64,000 bases of DNA from positions 316,349 through 380,348 of the forward strand of contig NZ_BMMM01000012.1 of the NCBI RefSeq assembly GCF_014645835.1. The letters are read 5' to 3'. Of this stretch, positions 22,018 through 30,883 are shown piece after piece. This DNA is from Streptomyces albiflavescens (GTDB lineage: Bacteria > Actinomycetota > Actinomycetes > Streptomycetales > Streptomycetaceae). The position numbers and the translations under genes were made by a program. The stretch's first letter is position 1. Each line of letters opens with the position of its first letter. The notes under the pieces are model-generated. The model worked only from the letters and a program-made list of their open reading frames with translations, was not told the DNA's origin and did not search any database.

Positions 22018-24213
22018 TCAGTCACCATCTTCGTCCCCTCCAAGCACCTGACCTGCACAGATGGCCAGAACTTCGGCTCCGAAGCGGTTGAGCTTGCGTA
22101 CTCCGACGCCGGGGATCCGCGCCAGCTCGCCCTCGTCGTCGGGGACGGCCTCGGCGATCGCCATCAGTGTCTTGTCGGTGAAGACACAGAACGCGGGCTG
22201 CCCACTGCGCTGCGCATGCACCGCGCGCCACTCGCGCAGCCGTTCGTAGAGACCCTCGTCCATGTCGGAGGGGCAGTCCTCACAGCGCATCAGTTTCATC
22301 TCGCCCGCGTCGGTCAGGGTGCGGCCGCAGACCCTGCACCGGGCGGGGGTTCGACTCGTCCGCCGTACGACGGTGCCGCCGCTGCTTCCGAAGCCGCGCT
22401 CGATGCCTCCCGTACCGCCGCCGCTGCCGCGGCCCGCGGTGGCGACGGAGCCCGGTCGCAGTCCGTCGAGGAAGCGGCTGGGCCGGCGGTTGGGTCTGCC
22501 GCCGGGTGAGCGGGACAACGCCCACGAGACGAACAGGTGCTCTCTGGCGCGGGTGACGCCGACATAGAGGAGGCGGCGTTCCTCCTCGATCTGTTCGTCG
22601 GTCTTTGCGTAGGTGATCGGCATCATGCCCTCAGCCACGCCGACCAGGAAGACCACGTCCCACTCAAGGCCCTTGGCGGAGTGCAGCGAGGCAAGCGTGA
22701 CGCCCTGGACGGTCGGGGCGTGCTGGGCGCTCGCGCGTTCGTCGAGCTCCGCCACCAGGTCACCGAGAGTGGCGCCGGCCTTGGCGGCGGCGAAGTCCTG
22801 TGCCAGGTACACAAGGGCGGCCAGCGACTCCCAGCGCTCTCTGACCGCGCCGGAGCCGGCCGGGGGCTGGCTGGTCCAGCCTTCGCCGGACAGCACGGCA
22901 CGAACCTGTGAGGGCAGGTCGACAGCGTCGTCGAGCAGGGAGTCATTGCCCCCGAAGCGGGCCGCGGCACGCAGGGCGGCACCGGCCTTGCGCACTTCGG
23001 GGCGGTCGAAGAACCGCTCGGCGCCGCGCAGCTGGTAGGGCACTCCGGCGTCGGCGAGGGCCTGTTCGTAGATCTCGGACTGGGAGTTCGTACGGAAGAG
23101 GATCGCGATCCCGCCCGCGGGGACGCCGGAGGCGATGAGGTCGCGGATGCGGCGGGCGGCTCCCTCGGCCTCGGCGGGCTCGTCCGTGTACTCGGCGTAG
23201 ACGGGCTCCGGGCCCGGGGCACGCTGGGAGATCAGTTCCAAGCGGTGCTCTGCGGCCCGGCCGCGGGCCTGGGCGAGCAGTCCGTTGGCGAGGTGGACGA
23301 CCTGGGGCGAGGAGCGGTAGTCGCGGACGAGCTTGACGACGGTGGCTCCGGGGTGGCGGGTACGGAAGTCGAGAAGGTGGTCGGGAGTTGCACCGGTGAA
23401 CGAATAGATCGTCTGGCTGGCGTCACCGACGACGCACAGGCTGTCGCGCTCACCGAGCCACAACTCCAGGAGTCGCTGCTGGAGCGGGCTGACGTCCTGG
23501 TACTCGTCGACCACGAAGTGCTGGTACTGGGAGCGGACCTGCTCGGCGATGTCGTGCCGGTCCTGGAGGATGGCGACCGTCAGCAGCAGGACGTCCTCGA
23601 AGTCGATGACCGCGCGGTCGCGTTTGAGGTCCTCGTACGTCGCGTAGAGCTGGGCGATCTCGGCCGGATCGCGGGGGGCTTCGCGACCGGCCTTGGCGAC
23701 GGCGGCCGCGTAGTCGGCGGGGATGGTCTGGGTGACCTTGGACCACTCGATCTCGCCGGTGACATCGCGCAGTTCGCCCCGGTCGAGGCGGATGCGGCAG
23801 GCGGCTGCCGCATCGGCTACGAGCTGGATCTTGCGGTCGACCAGCCGGGGCAGACTGCCACCGACTGCTTTCGGCCAGAAGTACTGAAGTTGGCGGAGCG
23901 CGGCGGAGTGGAAGGTGCGGGCTTGTACCCCGCCGGCGCCGAGCTGACGGAGGCGGCCGCGCATCTCGCCCGCGGCGCGGTTGGTGAAGGTGACGGCCAG
24001 CACGCTGGAAGGCTGCAGGATCCCCGCGCGCACCCCGTAGGCGATGCGGTGGGTGATGGCCCGCGTCTTGCCCGTGCCGGCGCCCGCCAGCACGCACACC
24101 GGACCGTGCAGGGCGGTGGCGACCTCGCGCTGCTCGGGGTCGAGCCCGTCGAGCACCGCGTCGGCCGTGTCCGGAACCTGCGGGAAGAGGGTGGAGTGCG
24201 TTGCTGCTGTCAC
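22018..24213 (-). CDS. uvrD2: ATP-dependent DNA helicase UvrD2
   Basis: A 731-residue superfamily-1 helicase. Motifs in order: Walker A CVLAGAGTGKTRAITHRIAY (about 48), Ia VTFTNRAAGEM, II VVDEYQDVSPLQ, III CVVGDASQTIYSFTGA, IV FRTNSQSE, V TLASLHSAKGLEWDVVFLVG and VI RRLLYVGVTRAREHL. After the motor comes a tetracysteine element (CRVCGRTL and CEDC) and a C-terminal HRDC-like domain (LREWRAVHAQ, IAEAVPDDEGELARIPGVG). This layout matches mycobacterial UvrD2, which unwinds 3'-tailed DNA. GTG 24213 gives VTAATHSTLF; an upstream extension would include proline-rich non-family sequence. Confidence 0.95.
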   Translation of the reverse strand: MTAATHSTLFPQVPDTADAVLDGLDPEQREVATALHGPVCVLAGAGTGKTRAITHRIAYGVRAGILQPSSVLAVTFTNRAAGEMRGRLRQLGAGGVQARTFHSAALRQLQYFWPKAVGGSLPRLVDRKIQLVADAAAACRIRLDRGELRDVTGEIEWSKVTQTIPADYAAAVAKAGREAPRDPAEIAQLYATYEDLKRDRAVIDFEDVLLLTVAILQDRHDIAEQVRSQYQHFVVDEYQDVSPLQQRLLELWLGERDSLCVVGDASQTIYSFTGATPDHLLDFRTRHPGATVVKLVRDYRSSPQVVHLANGLLAQARGRAAEHRLELISQRAPGPEPVYAEYTDEPAEAEGAARRIRDLIASGVPAGGIAILFRTNSQSEIYEQALADAGVPYQLRGAERFFDRPEVRKAGAALRAAARFGGNDSLLDDAVDLPSQVRAVLSGEGWTSQPPAGSGAVRERWESLAALVYLAQDFAAAKAGATLGDLVAELDERASAQHAPTVQGVTLASLHSAKGLEWDVVFLVGVAEGMMPITYAKTDEQIEEERRLLYVGVTRAREHLFVSWALSRSPGGRPNRRPSRFLDGLRPGSVATAGRGSGGGTGGIERGFGSSGGTVVRRTSRTPARCRVCGRTLTDAGEMKLMRCEDCPSDMDEGLYERLREWRAVHAQRSGQPAFCVFTDKTLMAIAEAVPDDEGELARIPGVGVRKLNRFGAEVLAICAGQVLGGDEDGD

Positions 24214-24332
24214 CCCGCCATGCTGCCAGGTCGCCGGAGACGGATGAGCTGGTTGTCCACAGGGAGGCACCTGCAGTCGTACTAATGCGGCAGGCGTCAC
24301 GTCCCAAGCCGGGACACTCGGATACCCCCTAC

Positions 24333-24359
24333 GGGAATGGCGGCCAGGTCACATACGTT
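24333..24359 (+). promoter_or_regulatory. SigR-type (thiol-stress) promoter of mrx1
   Basis: GGGAAT (24333-24338), an 18-nt spacer, and GTT (24357-24359). This matches the Streptomyces SigR consensus GGGAAT-N18/19-GTT exactly. The start point would be near 24366, about 43 nt before the mycoredoxin ATG. A glutaredoxin-like gene is an expected SigR target because SigR responds to disulfide stress. Confidence 0.88.
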
Positions 24360-24408
24360 GCACTGCCAGCGACCACGCACCCCGAAGCCGTGAAGGAGCG
24401 CAAACGAC

Positions 24409-24651
24409 ATGCAGGGCACTGTGACGATGTACAGCACCACGTGGTGTGGCTACTGCCGTCGGCTGAAGAGCCAGATGGACCGCGAGGGCATCACGTACAA
24501 CGAGATCAACATCGAGCAGGACCCGCAGTCCGCGGCGTTCGTGGAGAAGGCGAACGGCGGAAACCAGACGGTTCCCACCGTTCTCTTCCCGGACGGTTCG
24601 ACGCTCACGAACCCTTCGCTGGCACAGGTCAAGCAGAAGATCGGCGTCTGA
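24409..24651 (+). CDS. mrx1: Mycoredoxin-1 (glutaredoxin-like)
   Basis: An 80-residue glutaredoxin-fold protein with active site TWCGYCRRLK (CGYC, near residue 12), NEINIEQDP and the cis-Pro loop NQTVPTVLFPDGS. These match mycoredoxin-1, which reduces mycothiol-protein mixed disulfides in actinobacteria. It acts in the cytoplasm with mycothiol as electron donor. The gene is monocistronic and divergent from uvrD2, with its own SigR-type promoter. Its product probably helps restore proteins after oxidative or disulfide stress. Confidence 0.95.
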   Translation: MQGTVTMYSTTWCGYCRRLKSQMDREGITYNEINIEQDPQSAAFVEKANGGNQTVPTVLFPDGSTLTNPSLAQVKQKIGV

Positions 24652-24657
24652 GCGACG

Positions 24658-25605
24658 TCAGGCGGCTGCCCCTCGCGTCGGCAGGGGCTTGCCGTACCAG
24701 AGCTCGATGAGGCGGGCCGCGATCGAGATTCCATAGGGAGGCAGCACCTCCCCGGACTCGAAGGCGGCCCGCAGGTCTTCCCGGGAGAACCAGCGGGCCT
24801 CGTGGATCTCCTCGCCGTCGACGTTGATCTCGGACGAGGTGGCGCGGGCCATGAATCCCAGCATGAGGCTGGAGGGGAAGGGCCAGGGCTGGCTGGCGAT
24901 GTACTCCACCTCACCGACCGTGACGCCCACCTCTTCGAAGACCTCGCGGCGCACGGACTGCTCGATGGACTCGCCGGGCTCGACGAAGCCGGCGAGCGTG
25001 GAGAAGCGGCCTTCGGGCCAGTGCACCTGACGGCCGAGCAGGATGCGGTCCTCGTCGTCCGTGACGGCCATGATCACAGCCGGGTCGGTGCGGGGGTAGT
25101 GCTCGGCTCCGCAGGCGGGGCAGCGGCGGATGTGACCGGCGGCCGCGATGACCGTGCGCTCGCCGCAGCGCGAGCAGAAGCGGTGCAGCCGCTGCCAGTT
25201 CTCCAGAGCGACCGCGTGCACCATCAGACCCGCGTCGCGGGGGGACAGCAGCAGCCCGGCCTCGCGCAGCCCCGCGGCGCGCGCCGACTGGTCGATACGG
25301 CCGGGAAGCGCGTCCTTCTGGAGTGCGAAGTAGCTCACACCGTCGTCGTCCGTGCCGAGGAAGTAGCGGTGCGCCTCCGTGAGCGGGGCCTCGAAGGAGG
25401 GGGTCATCACGAGTTCGGTGGTGCCGTCCGCCGTCTCGTCGATGAGCACCTGACCGCCGGAGACCACGAAGACACGGGTCGTGGGATGGCTCCAGGCCGC
25501 CGCGAGCCAGGCCTCGTCGAGCCGGTGGTGGGCGGCCCGGTCGATGCCGCTCGGGGCGGTGAGCGAGATGGGACGGTCGGCGGTGCGGTCGGTCCAGGTG
25601 GTCAC
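24658..25605 (-). CDS. nudC: NAD+ diphosphatase NudC
   Basis: A 315-residue NADH pyrophosphatase that cleaves NAD(H), and in known homologues also NAD caps on RNA. The N-terminal domain is followed by a zinc ribbon (FCSRCGERT and CPACGAEHYPR, about 145-170). The perfect NUDIX box is GFVEPGESIEQSVRREVFEE followed by VGV (about 210). The NudC-specific SQPWPFPSSLMLGF motif comes about 20 residues later. GTG 25605 is preceded by GGAAG at about 6 nt; a TTG four codons upstream is less likely. It is convergent with mrx1, with only 6 nt between the stops. Confidence 0.95.
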   Translation of the reverse strand: MTTWTDRTADRPISLTAPSGIDRAAHHRLDEAWLAAAWSHPTTRVFVVSGGQVLIDETADGTTELVMTPSFEAPLTEAHRYFLGTDDDGVSYFALQKDALPGRIDQSARAAGLREAGLLLSPRDAGLMVHAVALENWQRLHRFCSRCGERTVIAAAGHIRRCPACGAEHYPRTDPAVIMAVTDDEDRILLGRQVHWPEGRFSTLAGFVEPGESIEQSVRREVFEEVGVTVGEVEYIASQPWPFPSSLMLGFMARATSSEINVDGEEIHEARWFSREDLRAAFESGEVLPPYGISIAARLIELWYGKPLPTRGAAA

Positions 25606-25726
25606 GGGTGCTTCCAACTCCCCCGGTGGAACGGTTATTTCGGCGGGCGGTTCAGCAGGACGTACGGCGGTGCGGTGGTGCGGGGCGCTCTTCAGGACAT
25701 GGATCGCCTTTTTCGTGGATGCCTGT

Positions 25727-27139
25727 TCAGTGTGCCTCGCGCCAGCTTTCGGCCAGATCGCCCCACAGGTGGGCGGTGGTTTCGACGCCCTTCATGAGGA
25801 GATCGAGCTCGACTTTCTCGTTGGGGGCGTGCCAGCCGTCGGAGGGGACGGAGATGCCCAGGAAGAGCACGGGGGCGCCGAGGACCTCCTGGAGGTCGGC
25901 CGCGGGTCCCGAGCCACCCTCACGGGTGAAGCGGATCGGCTGCTCGAAGGCCCGGCCCATCGCCCGTACGACGGACTGGAGGGCCGGGTGATCCAGCGGC
26001 GTCAGACACGGGCGCGTGGCCGCACCGAACGTGATCTCGTACCGGATCCCCGCGGGCACCTGCTCGGCGGCCCAGGCGCGTACGGCCTTCTCGATGTGCT
26101 CGGGGTCCTGTCCCGCGACCAGCCGGAAGGAGAGCTTCACCATGGCCGAGGACGGGATGATCGTCTTGCTGCCGGGGCCCTGGTAGCCGCCGCCGATGCC
26201 GTTGACCTCGGCGGTCGGGCGGGCCCAGATGCGCTCCAGGGTGGTGTGTCCGGCCTCTCCGTGAGTGGCCGTCGACTTGGCGGTGCGCAGCCACCGCTCC
26301 TCGTCGAAGGGCAGCTCGGCGAAGAGCTCCCGCTCCTGGTCGGTGAGTGCGGTGATGCCTTCGTAGAAGCCGGGTACGGCCACCCGCGCGTGCTCGTCGT
26401 GCAGGGCCGCGACAAGTCGGGCGGCGACGGTCGCCGGGTTGGGCACGGCACCGCCGAAGGATCCGGAGTGGATGTCCTGGTCGGGGCCGTACAGCTCGAT
26501 CTCGCACTCCGCGAGGCCGCGCATCCCGGTACACACCGTGGGGGTGTCCTCGGACCACATGCCGGTGTCGGAGACGATCACGGCGTCGGCGGCCAGCCGC
26601 TGCGCCTTCGCTTCGACGAGGTCACGGAAGTGCGGGGAGCCGGATTCCTCCTCGCCCTCGATCAGGAGCTTGAGGTGGACGGCCGGGGCAGTGCGCCCAG
26701 TGGCGGCGAGGTGGGCGCGGACCCCGAGTGTGTGAAAGAACACCTGGCCCTTGTCGTCGGCAGCCCCGCGCGCGTAGAGGCGGTTTCCGCGGATCACCGG
26801 CTCGAAGGGCTCCGTGTCCCAGCCGTCCTCACGGGCGGCGGGCTGCACGTCGTGGTGCCCGTAGACCAGGACCGTAGGAGCTTCCGGGTCCTCGGAGGGC
26901 CACTCGGCGAAGACGGCCGGGGCGCCCGCGGTCGGCCAGACCTCGGTGGTCGGGAAGCCGGTCTCCCGGAGCTTGGCGGCAAGCCAGTCGGCGCTGCGCG
27001 CCACGTCCGCGGCGTGGTCGGGCTGCGCCGACACCGAGGGGATGCGCAGCCACTCCGCGAGGTCGTCGAGGAAGGCGGTGCGGTGGTTCTGGATGTACGT
27101 GCGGACGGTGCTGACGGCGTTGTCAACGGGCTTGCTCAT
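25727..27139 (-). CDS. M20 family dipeptidase
   Basis: A 470-residue zinc dipeptidase of the M20 (CNDP-like) family, predicted cytoplasmic. Metal and catalytic motifs in order: VYGHHDVQPA (HxD, about 93), RGAADDKGQVFFH, LIEGEEESGS (catalytic Glu pair, about 152), VIVSDTGMW (metal Asp), DIHSGSFGGAVPN (dimerisation-domain His) and DGWHAPNEKVELD (last metal His, about 440). The start ATG 27139 gives MSKPVDNAVSTVRTY; the ribosome site is weak. The stop of adnB is 11 nt upstream of this start, so it may be in the same transcript as the repair genes, though its role is peptide turnover. Confidence 0.93.
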   Translation of the reverse strand: MSKPVDNAVSTVRTYIQNHRTAFLDDLAEWLRIPSVSAQPDHAADVARSADWLAAKLRETGFPTTEVWPTAGAPAVFAEWPSEDPEAPTVLVYGHHDVQPAAREDGWDTEPFEPVIRGNRLYARGAADDKGQVFFHTLGVRAHLAATGRTAPAVHLKLLIEGEEESGSPHFRDLVEAKAQRLAADAVIVSDTGMWSEDTPTVCTGMRGLAECEIELYGPDQDIHSGSFGGAVPNPATVAARLVAALHDEHARVAVPGFYEGITALTDQERELFAELPFDEERWLRTAKSTATHGEAGHTTLERIWARPTAEVNGIGGGYQGPGSKTIIPSSAMVKLSFRLVAGQDPEHIEKAVRAWAAEQVPAGIRYEITFGAATRPCLTPLDHPALQSVVRAMGRAFEQPIRFTREGGSGPAADLQEVLGAPVLFLGISVPSDGWHAPNEKVELDLLMKGVETTAHLWGDLAESWREAH

Positions 27140-27149
27140 GCTCACGAGC

Positions 27150-30100
27150 CTATCCGCCCACGGGGGCATGTTCGTCCGGCGGTTCTCCGGCAGCCCCTTC
27201 ATGTGGGCCTGCTGGGTCTTCGATGAGCAGGCGCTCCAGTGCGGCACGGTCCGGGAGGTGGTCCGGCCGGACGACCTCGCCGCTGCGGACGTACAGGAAC
27301 GCGGCCTTGACGGACTCCAGGGGCACGCCGTGCTGCTCGGCCCAGGCGAGACGGTAGAGCGCGAGCTGAAGGGGGTCGGCGGTGCGGCCGCGGCCCGTCT
27401 TCCAGTCGACGATCTCGTACGTCGTCCTGTCGCCGTCGCCCTCCCTGTACACGGCGTCGATACGGCCGCGTACGACGCGTCCCGCGATCGCGAGCTGGAC
27501 GGGCGTCTCGACGCGATACGGGGTCCGGTGCGCGTACGGGCTGCGTTCGAAGGCGTCCTTGAGGGCCTCCAGGTCGCGCTCGTCAGCGATCTCGGCCTCG
27601 CTGCCGGGCAGCTCCTCCGGCTCCAGCATGGGCAACCGCAGCTCTTCGAAGCGGGACTCGATCCAGGCATGGAAGCGGGTGCCCTGGCGCGCGGCCGGCT
27701 GCGGGGGGCGCGGCATGGGGCGTGCCAGCTCCTGCGCGAAGCCGTCCGGATCGGCGGCCAGGCGCAGTAGCTGCGACGCGGTGAGCGACGGCGGCAGGGG
27801 TACGTCCGTGACGCTCACGCGGGCGCGCAGGAGCTCTCCGGTCAGCGCGTCCAGGTCACGGTCCCAGGAGGCGAGGGTGCGGGCCTCTTCGGGGGTGAGG
27901 TGCAAGGGATCCTCGGGGTGAGGACGAGCCTCCGGGGCGGGCGCCTGGTGCGGAACCGTCGGGCGGGCACTCATGCGATCGGTCGCCCGGTCCGTCGGGC
28001 GATCCGTCGGGCGGTCCGTCGGGCGATCCGTCGGGCGGTCCGTCGGGCGATCCATGGTCCAGGAGTCCCAGTCGGAGTCGTCCCCGTCGGGGAAGCCGTC
28101 GTCCCCGTCGGGGAAGCCGTCGTCCCCGTAGGGAATGGCGTCGTAGGAGGGGTCGTCGTCCTCCGGCGGAGGCGGCCAGTCCGGATCGTCGTACGAGGAC
28201 GAGTCGTGCGAAGCCCTGGGGCGCCCCGCGGCCCCGGGGTGGACCTCCTCGTGCGACGCCACCCGCTCCAGGTGGGCGAGTACGGTCTCCGCGGCCGCGC
28301 GGCGGCGGGCGAGTGCCGCGTCGTCGAGCGGGAGCGGCCACGCGTGGTCGGCGGCCGCCTCGCGCAGGGCGGGGTTCTCCTCGTCCTCCGCGGGCTCGTC
28401 CGCCCAGACCTCGATCTCGCCGTGTCCGGCCGCGCAGTGCTCGTACAGGGCATGCAGGAAGTCCGAAGGGCCGCGGGGTTTCTTCTGGGAGGGGCCCCAC
28501 CAGTGGCCGGAGCCGAGCAGGAGCGAGCGGGGGCGGGTGAAGGTGACGTAGCCGAGGCGGAGTTCCTCGGTGTGCTGGTGGTCCTTCATGGCCTCGTGGA
28601 AGGCCTTGATGCCCTTGGCGTCCCAGGCCTCGATGTCGGGCAGCGTGTCGGCGTCGCCGCGCAGTTCGTGCGGCAGGACCTTGCCCTGGGCGGTCCACTT
28701 CTCGCGGCCCTGGGTGCTGGGGAAGGTGCCGGTGACGAGGCCGGGGACCGCGACGACGTCCCATTCCAGGCCCTTGGACTTGTGCGCGGTCAGCACCTTG
28801 ACGGTGTCCTCGCCGCCGGGCAGGGCGTTGTCGAGGCCCTTCTCGTACTGCGCGGCGGTGCGCAGGAAGCCGAGGAAGGCCAGCAGGGTCGCCTCTCCGT
28901 CGCCCGCGGCGAAGGACGCGGCGATGTCCAGGAAGTTCGACAGGGTCTCGCGGCGGCGGGCGGCCAGGGCGTGCGGCGACGCGGAGAGCTCGACCTCCAG
29001 GCCGGTGACGGCGAGCACCCGATGCAGGACGTCCATCAGCGGGTCGGCGAGGGAGCGGCGCAGGTCGCGCAGCTCGGCGGCGAGCCGCGCGAACCGCACT
29101 CGCGCGTCCGGCGAGAAGGGCAGCCCGTCGTCGTCCCCCTCGGCCTCGATGGGCATCTCCAGGAACGTGTCGAGCGCGTCGGCGAGCGATATCACCTCCG
29201 ACGGATCGACCCCCTCGACCGCTGCGGCGAGTCGGCGGTCCGGATCGTCATCGGCCCCCACGCGCGCGTGGGACACCAGGAGGCGAGCACGCCGCCCCAG
29301 GAGGGCGAGGTCGCGCGGCCCGATCCGCCAGCGCGGACCGGTGAGCAGGCGTACCAAGGAGGCGTTGGCGCCCGGGTCCTGGAGAACCTCACAGACCGCT
29401 ACGAGATCCGCGACCTCGGGAAGATGCAGCAGCCCGGAGAGGCCCACCACCTCGACCGGAATGTCACGGGCGACGAGCGCTCCCTGGATCTCGGCGAAGT
29501 CGGTGGCCGTACGGCACAGAACCGCGATCTCGCCGGCCGCCTTTCCGGTGCGTACGAGATGGGCGATGGAGTCGGCGAGCCAGTCGATCTCCTCGGCGTG
29601 AGTGGGCAGCAGCGCGCAGCGGACCACGCCGTCGCGCTCTGCTCCCGGGGCGGGGCGCAGGGACTCCACGCCCGCGTGCATGGCGCGCAGGGGCTCCGCG
29701 AGGCCGTTGGCAAGGTCGAGGAGGCGGCCGCCGCTGCGGCGGTTCTCGCTGAGCGCCTGGCGGGTCGCGGGGCGGCCGTCGGGGTGCGCGAAGTGCTCGG
29801 GAAAGTCGTCGAGGTTGGCGACGGAGGCGCCGCGCCAGCCGTAGATCGCCTGGCAGGGGTCGCCGACCGCGGTCACCGGGTGCCCGGTGCCGCCGCCGAA
29901 CAGCCCCGCGAGCAGGACGCGTTGGGCCACCGAGGTGTCCTGGTACTCGTCCAACAGGACCACGCGGAACTCGTTGCGCAGGATCTCTCCGACTTCGGGC
30001 CGGGTGCGGGCGAGGGTGGCAGAAAGGGCGATCTGGTCGCCGAAGTCGAGCAGATCGCGCTCCCGCTTGGCCGCGCGGTAGCGGCCCACCAGCTCGGCGA

Positions 30101-30761
30101 GTTCACGTCGGGCCGCGGCCGCCTCGGGGACCTTGCGCAGATCGGCATTGGTGAGTTTGGCGCCCTCCAGGGAGCGCAACAGCTCGGCGTCGTACGCGCG
30201 CAGGTCCTCGGGGCGTACGAGGTGTTCGGCGAGCTCGGAGTCGAGCGTGAGGAGGTCGCCGACCAGGTCGGGGAAGGAACGGGTCAGCGCCGGGTACGGC
30301 CCCGGTGCCTCGCGCAGCACGCGCGCGGCGAGCTGATAGCGGGTGGCGTCGGCGAGCAGGCGGGACGTCGGTTCGAGTCCTATGCGCAGCCCGTGGTCGG
30401 TCAACAGGCGGCCCGCGAAGGCGTGGTAGGTGGAGATGACGGGCTCGCCCGGCGGATTGTCGGGGTCGATCACGTCCGGATCGGTGACGCCCGCCTTGAT
30501 GAGCGCCTTGCGGACGCGCTCGGCGAGTTCACCCGCGGCCTTGTTGGTGAACGTCAGGCCGAGCACCTGCTCGGGAGCGACCTGTCCGGTGCCGACCAGC
30601 CACACCACGCGCGCCGCCATCACCGTGGTCTTGCCCGAACCGGCTCCGGCCACGATCACCTGCGGGGCGGGCGGTGCGGTGATGCAGGCCGTCTGCTCCG
30701 GGGTGAACGGGATGCCGAGGAGCTCCTTGAGCTGCTCGGGATCGGTGATACGGGCGGGCAC
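27150..30761 (-). CDS. adnB: AdnB helicase-nuclease subunit
   Basis: A 1203-residue UvrD-type helicase with a C-terminal RecB-family nuclease domain. Helicase motifs include VIVAGAGSGKTTVMAARVVW (Walker A, about 38), VLGLTFTNKAAGELAERV, VVLLDEYQDTSVAQRVL (II), VGDPCQAIYGWRGASV (III) and LTAHKSKGLEWDVVAVPGL (V). The nuclease motif is RIDAVYREGDGDRTTYEIVD followed by WKTGR. With AdnA next door it forms the actinobacterial end-resection motor-nuclease. A repetitive acidic and DRPT-repeat linker (about 880-940) separates the two activities. The start is uncertain: GTG 30761 (PARITDPEQLKELL) is used and GTG 30785 is the alternative. Confidence 0.93.
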   Translation of the reverse strand: MPARITDPEQLKELLGIPFTPEQTACITAPPAPQVIVAGAGSGKTTVMAARVVWLVGTGQVAPEQVLGLTFTNKAAGELAERVRKALIKAGVTDPDVIDPDNPPGEPVISTYHAFAGRLLTDHGLRIGLEPTSRLLADATRYQLAARVLREAPGPYPALTRSFPDLVGDLLTLDSELAEHLVRPEDLRAYDAELLRSLEGAKLTNADLRKVPEAAAARRELAELVGRYRAAKRERDLLDFGDQIALSATLARTRPEVGEILRNEFRVVLLDEYQDTSVAQRVLLAGLFGGGTGHPVTAVGDPCQAIYGWRGASVANLDDFPEHFAHPDGRPATRQALSENRRSGGRLLDLANGLAEPLRAMHAGVESLRPAPGAERDGVVRCALLPTHAEEIDWLADSIAHLVRTGKAAGEIAVLCRTATDFAEIQGALVARDIPVEVVGLSGLLHLPEVADLVAVCEVLQDPGANASLVRLLTGPRWRIGPRDLALLGRRARLLVSHARVGADDDPDRRLAAAVEGVDPSEVISLADALDTFLEMPIEAEGDDDGLPFSPDARVRFARLAAELRDLRRSLADPLMDVLHRVLAVTGLEVELSASPHALAARRRETLSNFLDIAASFAAGDGEATLLAFLGFLRTAAQYEKGLDNALPGGEDTVKVLTAHKSKGLEWDVVAVPGLVTGTFPSTQGREKWTAQGKVLPHELRGDADTLPDIEAWDAKGIKAFHEAMKDHQHTEELRLGYVTFTRPRSLLLGSGHWWGPSQKKPRGPSDFLHALYEHCAAGHGEIEVWADEPAEDEENPALREAAADHAWPLPLDDAALARRRAAAETVLAHLERVASHEEVHPGAAGRPRASHDSSSYDDPDWPPPPEDDDPSYDAIPYGDDGFPDGDDGFPDGDDSDWDSWTMDRPTDRPTDRPTDRPTDRPTDRATDRMSARPTVPHQAPAPEARPHPEDPLHLTPEEARTLASWDRDLDALTGELLRARVSVTDVPLPPSLTASQLLRLAADPDGFAQELARPMPRPPQPAARQGTRFHAWIESRFEELRLPMLEPEELPGSEAEIADERDLEALKDAFERSPYAHRTPYRVETPVQLAIAGRVVRGRIDAVYREGDGDRTTYEIVDWKTGRGRTADPLQLALYRLAWAEQHGVPLESVKAAFLYVRSGEVVRPDHLPDRAALERLLIEDPAGPHEGAAGEPPDEHAPVGG
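27976..28053 (-). repeat. DRPT-coding tandem repeat in adnB
   Basis: About six 12-bp units alternating GGCGATCCGTCG and GGCGGTCCGTCG on the plus strand, encoding (Asp-Arg-Pro-Thr)n in the AdnB linker. The in-frame unit suggests slippage-driven length change. Confidence 0.85.
28078..28130 (-). repeat. GDDGFPD-coding tandem repeat in adnB
   Basis: Two and a half copies of a 21-bp unit (GTCCCCGTCGGGGAAGCCGTC) encoding GDDGFPD. It lies next to the DRPT repeat in the acidic linker between helicase and nuclease domains. Confidence 0.85.
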
Positions 30762-30883
30762 GTCAGAGAGGCTAATGGCGCCCACTGACAGCCGGGGCCA
30801 CATCGGCCGCCGAGGCGAAAGAACCGCTGGTCAGCACACGTGGTGCCGTACATCACTCGACCACAGGAGATCCCGCGGGCACC

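Noticed and set aside
27900..30788. Plus-strand open frame of 962 codons opposite adnB
   Set aside because: Same reason: the complementary frame of a GC-rich gene stays open by chance.
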